A stretch of DNA of 64,000 nt from the NCBI GenBank assembly GCA_030374805.1, contig JARGSG010000189.1, forward strand, positions 1,922,001 through 1,986,000, written 5' to 3'. The notes beneath the pieces were generated by a model. The model was not told the DNA's origin. It was given only the letters and a program-made list of their open reading frames with translations, and searched no databases. The stretch comes from Gracilaria gracilis (taxonomy: Eukaryota > Rhodophyta > Florideophyceae > Gracilariales > Gracilariaceae). The position numbers and the translations under genes were made by a program. Shown one piece after another: positions 22,566-32,568 of this stretch (position 1 is its first letter; the number at the start of each line of letters is the position of its first letter).

Positions 22566-22813
22566 AAACTGGGTATTGAGGGCAAGGTCGACGTAAAACT
22601 AATAGTTACGCTTGGCCATCACAAGGAATCTATCTGGGAACAGGTTTTTCTTTACCCGTATCCGCGGTCGATGAAGAACACCCAAGTGTTCCGATTCCGC
22701 CTCAGCAGTGCGTTTTCTCGAAAAGAACCCCACCAGGGAGCGATGTGGCGTTGCCCCGGACGTGAACAGTCTCTGCTCTGAAGGCGTTTCCCCCGAATGG
22801 AATACTCCCTCGT

Positions 22814-24884
22814 TTAGTTTCCTTCGGTTTGTGCCTGCGGCGGCTGCTTAGGTTTCTTGACCACGAGTGCTTGGGCTTGTTGGCTTCGGGGTTCAAAGAC
22901 AGCGGTATTTAGATCGTCCGCGACGCGGTATACCAGTGCTACCAGATTAGCCGGCTGTGCTGGAGCACGATGGTATGTCGGCGCTTTCGGCACGAAGTGA
23001 ACGAAGTCCGTCTTGGCCCGAGGGTACGACGTCATCGGGGCGAAAAGCTTCTCCTCTATGAGGGCTTCATAGTTCACCGTCACCTTGGCCTTATCCAGAA
23101 GGGAGAGAAGGCACTGGGGTGGCGTGTGACCATGGGTGTAGCATAGATTGAATATCAATGCTATCAAAGCCTGCATACCCTGAAGAAGAGATGTACTCCG
23201 CTTATCCGTGAAACGCCCCACCTGGTGGGCCTCTTGCCATCCTGGCCACTGTAAGCGGGTTCCCCCAGTCAAGTACGAGATTTGTGACCCTCGAACTCAG
23301 AGGGCATCGACATAAAGCACGGTGCCTTACGGAGCAGTCTCATTGCAGGCGTTCGTCGTCGACGGGAGGTCCGTTGTCGGAATGGAATCGATACCGCCCA
23401 CTCGCGAGCTGGAAGTTATCGTAATCCTTCTCAGGTGCTTCATCCGCAAAAAGCCAGAGAGATGGAGACTTGTTTTCCATCAAAAACGCCTTAGCGGATT
23501 TAGACCGAGTACTCGGGGCTCTGGCGCGTGGGGAGTCACCTCGGGATATTGCATAATGAATGAGCTCCAGGTAGGTGATCTTCTTCCTGTCCTTGCGATA
23601 TCGGGCGACCAAAGTCTGAATAGTTGGGTCGAGTCCATCGATGAACATTGTACGCTCTGTCGCGTTATAGAAATTACCGCAACGGTGGAAAGCCATGTTC
23701 AGGCGCACCGAAAAACTGGTTTGCGTCTCCCATGAGGGTTGAAATGTGTCTTGCAAAGCGAGTATCGCCGACTGAATTGCACCATTTGTAGGATATGGTC
23801 GTAGCAGGTATTACATTGCTTCGGACCAGCAAGTAACCCTTCCTTTGGAGGCACGCAAATAGCCTCTTACGGAGTGATACTGGTTTTCGGCCACACCACG
23901 TAGGAAATACGGTACGGCAATTTGGGGGTGTTCTTAATTCATTCCGAGTATATCGGCTTCTACGACGAAGCGGGCAAGAAAATATAGCACCAAGATTCGG
24001 TCTTTTTCAGTAATCAACTGGTTGCGAAGCAAGAGCTGCATCCGCTTGATGCAGTCTTTCACTTTTCCCGTGCCACGGAGTATTCGATTCAAAGAGGAGT
24101 GGTCCGAACGGTAGTATCGGTGTGTTAGCAACTTCTCGTAGAGAGTGTTGTTGTGCTTCAGAGCTTTCAGGCCGAAATGCTTCCGTCTCATGGTACGAAC
24201 ACGAACCGCACCGTGCGTGACTTTAGACCGCTTAGAGCGTGGCGCCCATTTCTCACAGTCATCGTCAGACGATGAGTCTGACTAGCCAGAATTGTCCGGG
24301 TTGTTCGGGTCCGAAACCGACGAAGTCGACAAGTCTGAATCCCGGTTGTCCCGCTGGACCTTCTGCTTACGGCGGTTTTTCTCGCGCGCAGAGTTCTTGG
24401 CCTTGTGCGATACAGCTACTGGCTTCGCTGGAGTAGTAGCACCCGTAACAACGTTTTGCGCCAACGTCTACAGACGGGCTCTCACACGATCGAATCAGGT
24501 TTGGATTCCTTCAAAGTAACCACCTTTATAAGGGAGTTATGAGCAGCCCCCAACCTGCGCACCTGCTCCTCCAGAATAGAACTAAGGGGGTTTTGTCTCT
24601 CTCCTGAGGGGACTGAACCACCGCGGGTGTAGCCGTAGCAGTCCGGGTTGCGGCACCAACAGTTGAGGCCCGGCTAGCATTTTCAGTAGAGTAGAGCAAC
24701 ATGGGAAATGGAAGTGTCCGGTGTGCAGGTTGTTGACCAGATGTCATAGACGGAGTATTTACACCTAAAGTGGAACCAGCACGTCTGGGAATGCGCGAGA
24801 TGAATCAATCATCCCCGGCGACAGCAAAACCGCGGGAACGACTGCGTGTAACCGCAGCTTCTGCCTCAGACGGTTTTCGAGACA
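22814..24884 (-). pseudogene. gypsy copy 2 gag remnants
   Basis: From a possible start at 24,884 (MSRKPSEAEA) the frame is broken several times: 24,747-24,526, 24,464-24,282 (Lys/Arg/Asp-rich), 24,191-23,934, 23,756-23,340 and 23,272-22,814. The piece 23,756-23,340 reads FIDGLDPTIQTLVARYRKD and LELIHYAISRGD, the second half of a retrotransposon Gag capsid domain (compare FADNVDKAIRSQVRNYL in the young gypsy at 30,780). Copy 1 has lost this part. The 5' LTR of copy 2 should lie just above 24,900 but I cannot delimit it. Confidence 0.65.
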
Positions 24885-24969
24885 TGATTTCTCAGCCAAC
24901 TCTTGAACGGGGAACTTTCAGAAGCAGAAACGAAATCTCAAAGAAAGAAAAGATACACGAGTGAGTGGT

Positions 24970-25524
24970 AATCCAAGAATTAGTTTCTAAGTCGGAAGAC
25001 CACGTTGTGGTGCAATGCCAGAGGCAGAAAGACAGCACGAAGATTTCAGAGATCTTGCTCTCTAGGAGAGCAGCCATTGGACAGAGACTCTCTGGCAAGG
25101 CCCAACGAAGTCGGGTGTAAGCGGAGGTCAAGCCGTCACGATGGAGCGTAGAGAGTTGGGCAGAGAATCTGTGGATCTCAACGTGTGTGGGTTGATGTAT
25201 CCTCGCAAGAGAGACTAGTCCACAGAAGTTTGAAAGTGAAAAGTGAATCTGCGAAAGCGGGGAATGAACAGAAGAAAAATGGGAAAAGGGGTAGAGGCAA
25301 CAGTAAAAACAGGGGCTATCCCTAAACAGGCTTAAACGAGAAAAACAGCGGTTAAACACTTCCACATTTAGGTTATTTGGGTGACGCAGGGAGGAAAGAC
25401 GACCCTTATGAGCGGAGCATTTTTCCTGGAAGGAGTCGATGACAGTCAAAAACGCAGGAGTATAGAGCCAACCCTTGTTGCGGTCACTTTACTGTGCACG
25501 GCAGCAAGGTCACCGAAGAGCTAA
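24970..25524. repeat. LTR-like repeat, first half, related to 42,253-42,810
   Basis: Non-coding sequence similar in order and composition to the 0.8 kb insertion at 42,253-43,062. Shared blocks include CGGGTGTAA...GAGGTCAA, ATCTNNACGTGT, and AAGTANTGAG near the end. Divergence is high. It directly follows the gag start of gypsy copy 2, so it could be the 5' LTR region of that copy or a separate old insertion. Confidence 0.5.
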
Positions 25525-26879
25525 GTAGTGAGTTCACACCAACAGTAATTTAATAAACTAACTAAATTAGGCTCACGTCCAGTGGCAATTGCCCACGCAC
25601 CGAAACGATCGTTCCTCCTGTATATGGCGAGCCTCCCAATTTATTTGCAATCCGCATATGCTTTTCACTACAGTAGTGGTAACTATTGATATACTCGTAC
25701 GAAGAGCAATCGACCGATTTGTTAGAATATAACTATAATGTGGGAAACCTTCATCAGAGGACGTTGCAAAACAGTCCCACACCTCTACTTCTAGTGAATC
25801 TTCCGTTGAGGAAACAAAAGGATTAATCTCTTTCAAGTTGGGAGACCAATTGTAGTGAAAACCCCGAACTGGAAATCGACACTCAAGGCGTCTGATTTTT
25901 TGCTCTTTGGAAAGGTACAGTCAGCGGGCGCGCTCTCGGTACACGGACAGATCGGAACTTAAGACCCGCTGTACTTTGGGAAAACCACGAAGGTGGGTGG
26001 TAATGTCTTAATAAAAGCCAGTAGGCGGAAACGTGACGTGTCAATGGAGTCTTATGAAAAGGACAAAAAAGAGAAAAGAAAAAGAATCTAAAGGTTCCTG
26101 CGACAAACACCGAGTAGATTTGACGGACGGTAGAGAAAAAGAGAATTGTAGAAACTGTGTTGTGTATTAAGCTCACATGGCAGAACTGTATATAGAGGCG
26201 ATAGAACTATTCAGACACTAGTAGGCAGACACCTGCACAATAAGCGATTGGTCCGAAAAATAAAGTACACCGGATCAGTGTACCTGAAAGATTTTTCCCG
26301 GATGCAATAAACGAAACCAAACGCGTTGACCCTCCGGAGGAGGTTTGCACGTCGTATCGGAGATTAATTCATGGCCTCGAACAAGGGTTGAGTTTAATCT
26401 GTGAGATCAAGGGCCGTTCCGCCCTCACCTAAGTAGTTTTACAATAATAAACAAAAACAATTAACAGAAATAGTGCCCAGTGCCGCAGCGGCAGGTGTAT
26501 AGAACTAGTGTTTTTGTGTAGAACCGAAGTCCTGGCCACTAAATTAATCCAATCCAAAAATTTTCGGTAAACAAAGCCACTTTTAGAAAAAGACACAGGC
26601 AACCAACTGCCATCCAGGCATGGATTTAATAACCAATCAAAACGTTACCGTAACACTATATTAGTGGCGTAATCTTCGTTTATGCCTAAATTATGGTAGC
26701 CACTTGGAAACCCGAGTTTATATGAGTGGAATAAGCCTAAGAGCCGCAAAAACGAGTTAATATACACGTTCTCATGCAAAAAGAAGTAAGAATTAGAGTT
26801 AGAAGCTTAAGGTTGGCAAGCATAAATTCACATTAAAAAAAAGTGCTCAGGCGTTTAGAAATTGACCTTAGAACCTTAC
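25525..26879. other. Sequence splitting the LTR-like repeat; no gene
   Basis: The similarity to the 42.3 kb repeat stops near 25,524 and resumes near 26,880, so about 1.35 kb looks inserted or unrelated. It is AT-rich and contains no reading with a known motif. I see no clear terminal repeats. Confidence 0.4.
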
Positions 26880-27140
26880 ATGCGGGTACACGCCGGGCAA
26901 AATAATTAGAGAATATCTAAGTAAGAAAGAAAATGCTAGAAGTTCTGCTTTGGGTATATATGTGCTACACAAAGGCTACCTAAAACCTCATTTTGGCGCT
27001 TTAGGCCGTGTATGTTACATTCACATATGTGAAAATGACCTCAGCAAAACAAAAGCGTAATAGTGGTGAGAAATATAAATATACAATAACGTACTATGCA
27101 CAAATGACCTATACCCGTAATTTATCTGCAATCAGTGCAG
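26880..27140. repeat. LTR-like repeat, second half, related to 42,820-43,050
   Basis: Shares CGCCGGGCAAAATAAT, then ATATCTNAGTAA, GTGCTACAC and TACCTCAGCnA-like blocks in the same order and spacing as 42,827-43,010. Both versions end in AT-rich sequence with ATAAC/CTAACG. Confidence 0.55.
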
Positions 27141-27778
27141 TTTTTTGCTGTTAAAATTTGTAAAATAATTTCCTTTTGGAAATATTAACTAGAAATATTC
27201 AGGCATTTCTCAGTACAAATAAACAGCTACACTTAATGATCGTAATTAGGGTGGGTGGTTTATTAGTTTGGTAACAGATTTAGTGTGGGCCAGCTTATAT
27301 AAGGTGCATAGCGGCTGGAGCGCTGTTTTACTTAATGTAGATAATAGCTCAGCTTTTGGCAAAAATTTTTGTAAGTAGAGTAGGAATACAGTGAAATCAA
27401 ACAACTTGTTTCTATATTTCCAACCCTTAAATCGACAAGGGACCAAAATTTCGGGGACTGTCTTCAGTAAACTGGCTCCATCTCAGGCTCAGCTTTCTCG
27501 ATCGGCTCCAAACTCTGCCAACAGGCAGCCAAGAAAATTTCCAATCACCTGTTTTTAGGAGAAAACAAGACAGTCGTTACGGAGCGCGCTACTTTTTCTA
27601 CAAGAAACTGCTCCACAGAGCTCAAAAACAAGGATTCCTTAAATAGAACAAGAAATATGCGCGCTGCAATCCAGATATCCATTCACGGATTTCAAACGCT
27701 TGAATAACCATGTGCGTTCACCTCGCCTCCCGACACTCCCATCAACATTCCGACACGCGCTCTCGCTCGTCTAGCCTC
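27141..27778. other. 3' side of pogo-like gene, no gene seen
   Basis: AT-rich sequence between the repeat and the pogo-like transposase stop. No reading with a motif and no convincing terminal inverted repeat for the pogo element was found. Confidence 0.4.
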
Positions 27779-28655
27779 TCAGCGGGCCTTCCTTGACTTC
27801 GCAAGGCGATGGCTTCCGACGTCTCGTTGTGGTACTAACTGAATCAGACGCATTACGTCCGCCTTTGGCTCTTTATACGCCGCCGCCAGCTCCCGGGCCT
27901 CCGCGGCTCTCTTTTTTCCATGCCGAGCAACCGCACGTTGCTGAACGGCTGCCAACACCGCGTCGAAAGTCAAGTGTGCACCTGCGGTCGTATTAATTCG
28001 CACACGTCCTTCCTCCTCAACGAGGGCGTCTCGAAGCAATGTACGATGACGCCTCCTGAAACACTCCATTAGCTCCTTCACCGTCACCGGACTAGCTCGT
28101 TTTCCATTCGTTTCTACCGTATACTTCTGCAGCGAGGCCAGATTGGGCTTTAATAACTCCTGGTCCCATATACCCGTCTTGTGAAATCCTGAGCGTATAT
28201 TGGTAGCAGTGTGTGAATCGGAGTATGCGTTGCTGATGCATTGGCCTACATCAAAAGCGTTGAGCTTTAGCTTCTGTCGCGCAGCCTTGTGAAGCCCGTG
28301 CTGGAGATGGGACTTGTACGAACTGAAAACGCTGACATCCACCGCCTGCGTTATGTTCGATGTATGGGCAGGGAGGGCGATGACAATTATACTGTTCTCC
28401 TTCAAAAGCTTCAATGTATGGTACTGCACATGGGCTCTGTACCCATCCAGCAAGAAGAGCAACCGCTGTCCGTTCTTTCGCAATTTCTTCGTCTCCTCTA
28501 CGAACCCACGCGCCCATTGAAATACAGTTTCCGTGTCCGCTCCTGGTGAGTTACGTTGAAGAAGGTAACAGGGTGGCAATATTGAATGGAGTGATTGGAC
28601 TTCACCTCTAATGCGGCGAAAATGTGCGAGCTTTCCTGGAAAGATAATCGCGGGT
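27779..28655 (-). pseudogene. pogo/Tigger-type transposase, C-terminal part
   Basis: The second half of a DDE/DDD transposase of the pogo/Jerky group, which cuts and pastes DNA at TA targets. It begins at the insertion point of the young gypsy with KPAIIFPGK (the family has kPliIFkGK) and continues with RLLFLLDGYRAH (second catalytic Asp) and SNITQAVDVSVF (third catalytic Asp, family pattern hLLQPLDVgvF). An Arg/Lys/Glu-rich tail ends at 27,779. The N-terminal half is at 38,441-39,173 beyond the 9.8 kb element. The first few codons of the open frame lie in the gypsy LTR and do not belong to it. Confidence 0.85.
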
Positions 28656-28660
28656 TTGTA
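28656..28660. repeat. Target-site duplication TTGTA, left
   Basis: TTGTA directly precedes the 5' LTR and is repeated directly after the 3' LTR at 38,436-38,440. Five bases is the usual length for Ty3/gypsy integrase. Confidence 0.9.
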
Positions 28661-29168
28661 TGTAGTACAATGAGACCTCAATGGCTTGGTGCCACGTGGG
28701 CCTACTGGTGCGCCTTGCTGGCTGCACTGTACCCAATTGGTATTCTGTATTTTATAATTTCTAATTTCTAATTTATAGTCTAGGATAGTTTAGCATTGCT
28801 GGCCCATGACAGTAGGTCATGGGCACAGCCGATGACGTCATGCCCGCAGGGGAGATCGGCGTCGGTGCACCTTGTATATATTCTGGTGCACCTCGCCTTC
28901 CCCCTCGGGTATTGTAAAGTCAGGCACCACTAGGGCAGTAACTATACCATCTTGGTCACTTGCTACTCTATTACTATTCAGGTTTTACCGCGCGTCGACG
29001 TCTACTACCGTACACCTACACGGTCTGGACTAGTTGCCCCGCCGTTTGCCCCTGCGGGTTTCAGGTGCCCTACTACCATATTGGTTGTGTGTTTTTCCCC
29101 TTTAGGTTGAGCCCTCGCGCGCTCCCTCTACCAGGCGGACCCCACACCTTATCGGTATTTGTACGACA
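28661..29168 (+). repeat. 5' LTR of young gypsy
   Basis: Begins TGTAGTACAATGAG and ends GTACGACA (TG...CA). Against the 3' LTR it differs at a G/A near 28,842, a G/A near 29,024 and two bases in the last ten. It contains a CRE-like TGACGTCA, a hairpin and a TATATA flanked by GGTGCACC repeats. Confidence 0.95.
28802..28892 (+). promoter_or_regulatory. Putative LTR promoter
   Basis: In order: inverted repeat GCCCATGAC/GTCATGGGC with a 5-base loop (28,802-28,824), TGACGTCA (28,833-28,840, the palindromic CRE/bZIP site), GGTGCACC (28,864-28,871), TATATA (28,875-28,880) and a second GGTGCACC (28,885-28,892). Symmetric sites around a TATA element suggest a U3 core promoter. The same arrangement is kept in the 3' LTR except that one base next to the CRE differs. 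Confidence 0.5.
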
Positions 29169-29171
29169 TTT

Positions 29172-29183
29172 TGGTCTCCCGAC
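29172..29183 (+). promoter_or_regulatory. Primer-binding site
   Basis: TGGTCTCCCGAC starts three bases after the 5' LTR. TGG matches the CCA tail of a tRNA and the rest would pair with an acceptor stem ending GTCGGGAGA. The tRNA cannot be named without the host tRNA set. Confidence 0.6.
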
Positions 29184-29315
29184 TTAGAAGTTTCTTGGTT
29201 TTTGTCGTACCTTTACTGGTGAACAGAAGACATTCGAAAGGATTCTGGAAGTTCACACACCTATTTGGTTTCGTAGGAATACTCGCGAAGCAATTGGATA
29301 CCACTATTGGTCACT

Positions 29316-31070
29316 ATGGAAAGACCTACAAGGATTACTCGTGGCTCTAGCGCGCCACCTAGCCACAAGGGTTCTGCTGCGGCTTCGGCCGCTAAACCCA
29401 TTCTGGATAATCCCGAGGAGTTGCTTCGGCAACCTCGGGCCGGAACCTCAAAGGATACGGGCACTCAGCCACCGTTGGCTCCTGAACCTAACAAGGATTT
29501 GCCGACAACGGTTGAGGACCTTTGGCCCCAATTGGAAGATCGAGCGAAAGCCCTTTTTACCGCTACGGTTAATGAAGCTATGACCTCAATGGACATGGAC
29601 GCCGTTACCCGCTTGGTGGTTGATCGAGCCGTGCACGAGCTCTCTCAACGCATACCTAAATTGGTTGAAACATACCTCTTAACGGGTGCCCGGGAGCATA
29701 TCTACCGAGTGGTTCAAGACCTTTGGGTTTCTGAAGGAATGGCGGAAGCCAAAACCCCTGGGGTGAATGTGGTTACTCGCATACCACAAGGGATCCCTGC
29801 TGGTTCTTCCGCACCAATCAAGCCAATTCCGGCCGATAGTGCGTACCTACAAGGTTTAAGGCAAGGTCAAGAGGGCCATATAGAGATGAGCCCTCGAGAC
29901 GTGTACTTGCTACCCATTGGAGGTAACGTTCGAAAGGACACCAAGACTGGTGGACCTGAGGACGATTCGTATGACCCAGAAGAGGGGCGACGAAGAAGAA
30001 ACCGCAAGGGTAAAGAAAGGAGGAGGAAAAAGGGAAAGAATCGCGGCTACGACTCTGACCCCGATTCCTCGAGCTCCGATACCGATACTGGTTCATCGTC
30101 GGATGATGACCGTAAAGGTAGACGCAAGAAGAAACCGAACAGGTTGGCGAAGAAGTCGTCAAAGAGAAACCGTAAAGGTAAGAAGAAACGGTACGAGTCG
30201 TCCGACTCGAATTCGGACACCGATACAACCCTAGAGGTGCGTCAGCCGCTGAACGATATGTTCACAAAAGCGGTTGATTATAGGTCATATCGGTTGAGAA
30301 ACCGATCCTCTGCTTACACCCAAGAGGTTGCGCAGAAGATCACCAAGCACCATAAGAAGCTCAGCTTCCAGATGGGTGATACTACCTTCACAGGTGATGA
30401 TCCCATTGCGGTAATTGAGTTTCTACAGAAGTTCAAAATTGCATGTGACCAAAATGGTTTTTCCGAAGGTGCTGCCATGTGGTTATTCCAGTTTTACCTT
30501 AAAGGTCAAGCTTACCACTTGCTGCAAGGCAGGCTCCGTGGAAATACCCTGGCGGTTGATGAAGAGGGGACAGAGATGTTAGAGACGTACCCAGAAGTGG
30601 TTAATTTCATGTTGGAAACTTACGCTACCGATGAGGTTATCCAGGAAGGTTACGCTGAGGTGCAGGCATATCGCCAACGCTCTAGCCAAACCGAAATGGA
30701 ATTCTCGTTGGGCCTTTGGAATCTGGCCACCAGATGCAATAATGTCTTTACCACTAGTAGGCTGAAGTCGCTCTTTGCCGACAATGTTGACAAAGCGATC
30801 CGTTCGCAGGTACGCAATTACCTGGCGAACAACCGTAAGGTGGACTATAATGGGCTTGCCCGTTATGCCCAGGGACTAGGCGACACTCTCCGTCACGGAA
30901 AGAAGCCGTCGGCGTCCCATACCTCAAAGGATAAACCGAAACGGTCAGTATTGGAGCTAGAAGAAAGCACTACCTCAGAGGGAGATTCGCTCATTCGGCG
31001 TACCAACAGGAATGGCAGTTCATCTCGTGACTGCGCCGCAGGCTCAGTCACGAGCCACCTCCATTGGTAA
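29316..31070 (+). CDS. gag: Gag polyprotein of young gypsy
   Basis: 584 codons from ATG 29,316 (MERPTRITRG), the first ATG after the PBS; an earlier in-frame TTG is not a likely start. Gag forms the particle that packages the element RNA. Residues about 1-220 are a divergent N-terminus. About 225-310 alternate Lys/Arg-rich blocks (RRRRNRKGKERRRKK) with Ser/Asp-rich blocks (DSDPDSSSSDTDTGSSSDDD), likely nuclear-localising or RNA-binding. About 350-530 is a retrotransposon capsid domain (AVIEFLQKFKIACDQNG, AMWLFQFYLKGQAYHLLQGR, EMEFSLGLWNLATRCN, AIRSQVRNYL). It ends in TAA, but the same frame stays open for about 72 more codons and includes a zinc-knuckle start. Confidence 0.85.
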   Translation: MERPTRITRGSSAPPSHKGSAAASAAKPILDNPEELLRQPRAGTSKDTGTQPPLAPEPNKDLPTTVEDLWPQLEDRAKALFTATVNEAMTSMDMDAVTRLVVDRAVHELSQRIPKLVETYLLTGAREHIYRVVQDLWVSEGMAEAKTPGVNVVTRIPQGIPAGSSAPIKPIPADSAYLQGLRQGQEGHIEMSPRDVYLLPIGGNVRKDTKTGGPEDDSYDPEEGRRRRNRKGKERRRKKGKNRGYDSDPDSSSSDTDTGSSSDDDRKGRRKKKPNRLAKKSSKRNRKGKKKRYESSDSNSDTDTTLEVRQPLNDMFTKAVDYRSYRLRNRSSAYTQEVAQKITKHHKKLSFQMGDTTFTGDDPIAVIEFLQKFKIACDQNGFSEGAAMWLFQFYLKGQAYHLLQGRLRGNTLAVDEEGTEMLETYPEVVNFMLETYATDEVIQEGYAEVQAYRQRSSQTEMEFSLGLWNLATRCNNVFTTSRLKSLFADNVDKAIRSQVRNYLANNRKVDYNGLARYAQGLGDTLRHGKKPSASHTSKDKPKRSVLELEESTTSEGDSLIRRTNRNGSSSRDCAAGSVTSHLHW

Positions 31071-31482
31071 TTGGTCGTCGACAGTCCCACCAGCTTCGGT
31101 AAGGTCGCACACCGAGTGCGGCGAGCACTCAACAAAACCTCAACGGGTGGTTCGCAAGCATCTTCCTATGCTACAGCACCGACCAATCCGGTGACCCGAC
31201 CTACCTCTATGGCAATGCGTGATCCCCAGACAGGTGGATTGGTTTGCTGGCTCTGTTTGTCGCCAGACCATCTGGGCGAACAGATGTGACAAAATACCCC
31301 CAGGGGTGCGCGAACATCTGATCAGTGCCAGTCAGCAAAACCACCGTAACCTATATGGATCTGGAAAGAGGGTACAAGCTCAACCATCACCATCTCAGGT
31401 TCATCTCGTCGAGGAAACACCAATCTTGGAGAAGGACAGTCCCGCTCAGGAGGAGCAGGAAAACACCGAACGGTTAGCGTAG
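31071..31482 (+). pseudogene. Nucleocapsid-like region after gag stop
   Basis: In the gag frame, after TAA 31,068-31,070, the reading continues to VCWLCLSPDHLGEQ, a CCHC zinc knuckle (C-x2-C-x4-H-x4-C) that loses its last Cys because the frame closes at 31,289. Shifting by one base at about 31,285 puts a Cys (RCDKIPPGVREHL, 31,219-31,482) in the right place. So the knuckle needs both passage of the TAA and a frame change, either recoding or simple damage. Confidence 0.6.
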
Positions 31483-31502
31483 GGGCCACCCCTAACCGTG
31501 AA

Positions 31503-32523
31503 TTGGAAGGCCCGTCGATACCGGAACGGGAAACCTTAATGGTGGAAAAAGAAGAATCAGATGTACCCAATGTGGTGTGTCTAATGAAGTACAATAACTA
31601 TAAAGTTAATGCTTCAGTAAGCTTTCTCAATTACCTACAGGTCCCCGTTGCGTGTGTACTCGATACCGGCGCCGGTCCGAATGTGCTAAACGCTCGCGTC
31701 ATACCCGATGCGGTCTTGCGGAAACATTCGCCCTGCCCCGACTATCAACCCCGCTGGTAGACGCTAACGAGCGCCCACTGCACCTTAGAGGAATGTTAAC
31801 CACTGTGGTACAACTTGGAACCTTGAAGGTGAAGCTCAATTTCTTTGTGGGTGGATCGTCTAGCCGACAGACTGTATCCTCGGGACCAACTTTATTGACA
31901 GACATGTCACGGCAATTTTGCCAGGGTCCCGAACGGTCGCTCTCCGTCAAGGTGGTCGTATTGCCATACTGGGTAATACGCAGACCAAAAATGGTTGGCG
32001 TAAAAAGCCGAGGTTCAATATACCCACCGAAAAGGTTTCAAACAAGATACGGCTCACCAAATTGGTTTCAATTCCGGCTATGACCCAAATGGTAGTGAAC
32101 GTCTCATGCGCAGTTCCTGGATTGGTAATGCTACAGAACCATCCTAGGTTGGCAGAAAGACATCTCGCCTTGATGGCAAACGGGATTATCGACAACATCC
32201 CTAACCAAGCCTTCAAGGTGTACTTGAGTAACTTTAGCAATCACATTGTTAAGTTACCCAAGAATACCACTATTGGAATCGCACTGCCGGCACCACAAGG
32301 GGTTTTCACGGTCTCACCTAATGTGTTGGGCGAGGTCGCCACATCTAAGGAAGGGGGAGGAACGGATGCGCCATACCCTGCATATGCGCCCCCGTTATCG
32401 ACAAATACCAAAATGGAACAGAAGATCGCCAGTACCTTTAAGGTTAGGGATCAGGAAAAGACTATGGAACTGGACCCAGTGCGGAATTGGAGAGAGGAAG
32501 TCCAGATCGGTGCGGAGAACTAG
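31503..32523 (+). pseudogene. Aspartic protease and linker of young gypsy, frame broken
   Basis: 31,503-31,760 holds the retropepsin active site VLDTGAGPNVLNA with the canonical DTGA. The frame then changes near 31,735 (31,652-32,083: PLVDANERPLHLRG) and again near 31,885 to the frame that reads NFIDRHV, then LPGSRTVALRQGGRIAILG (31,918-32,523). The latter continues in the RT frame to a TAG at 32,521-32,523. Three changes within 0.4 kb contrast with the uninterrupted 3.2 kb of pol downstream. Confidence 0.7.
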
Positions 32524-32568
32524 GCTCTCCGAGACCGGATCCTCAGTCTCTTAGAAGAATTTGAACCC

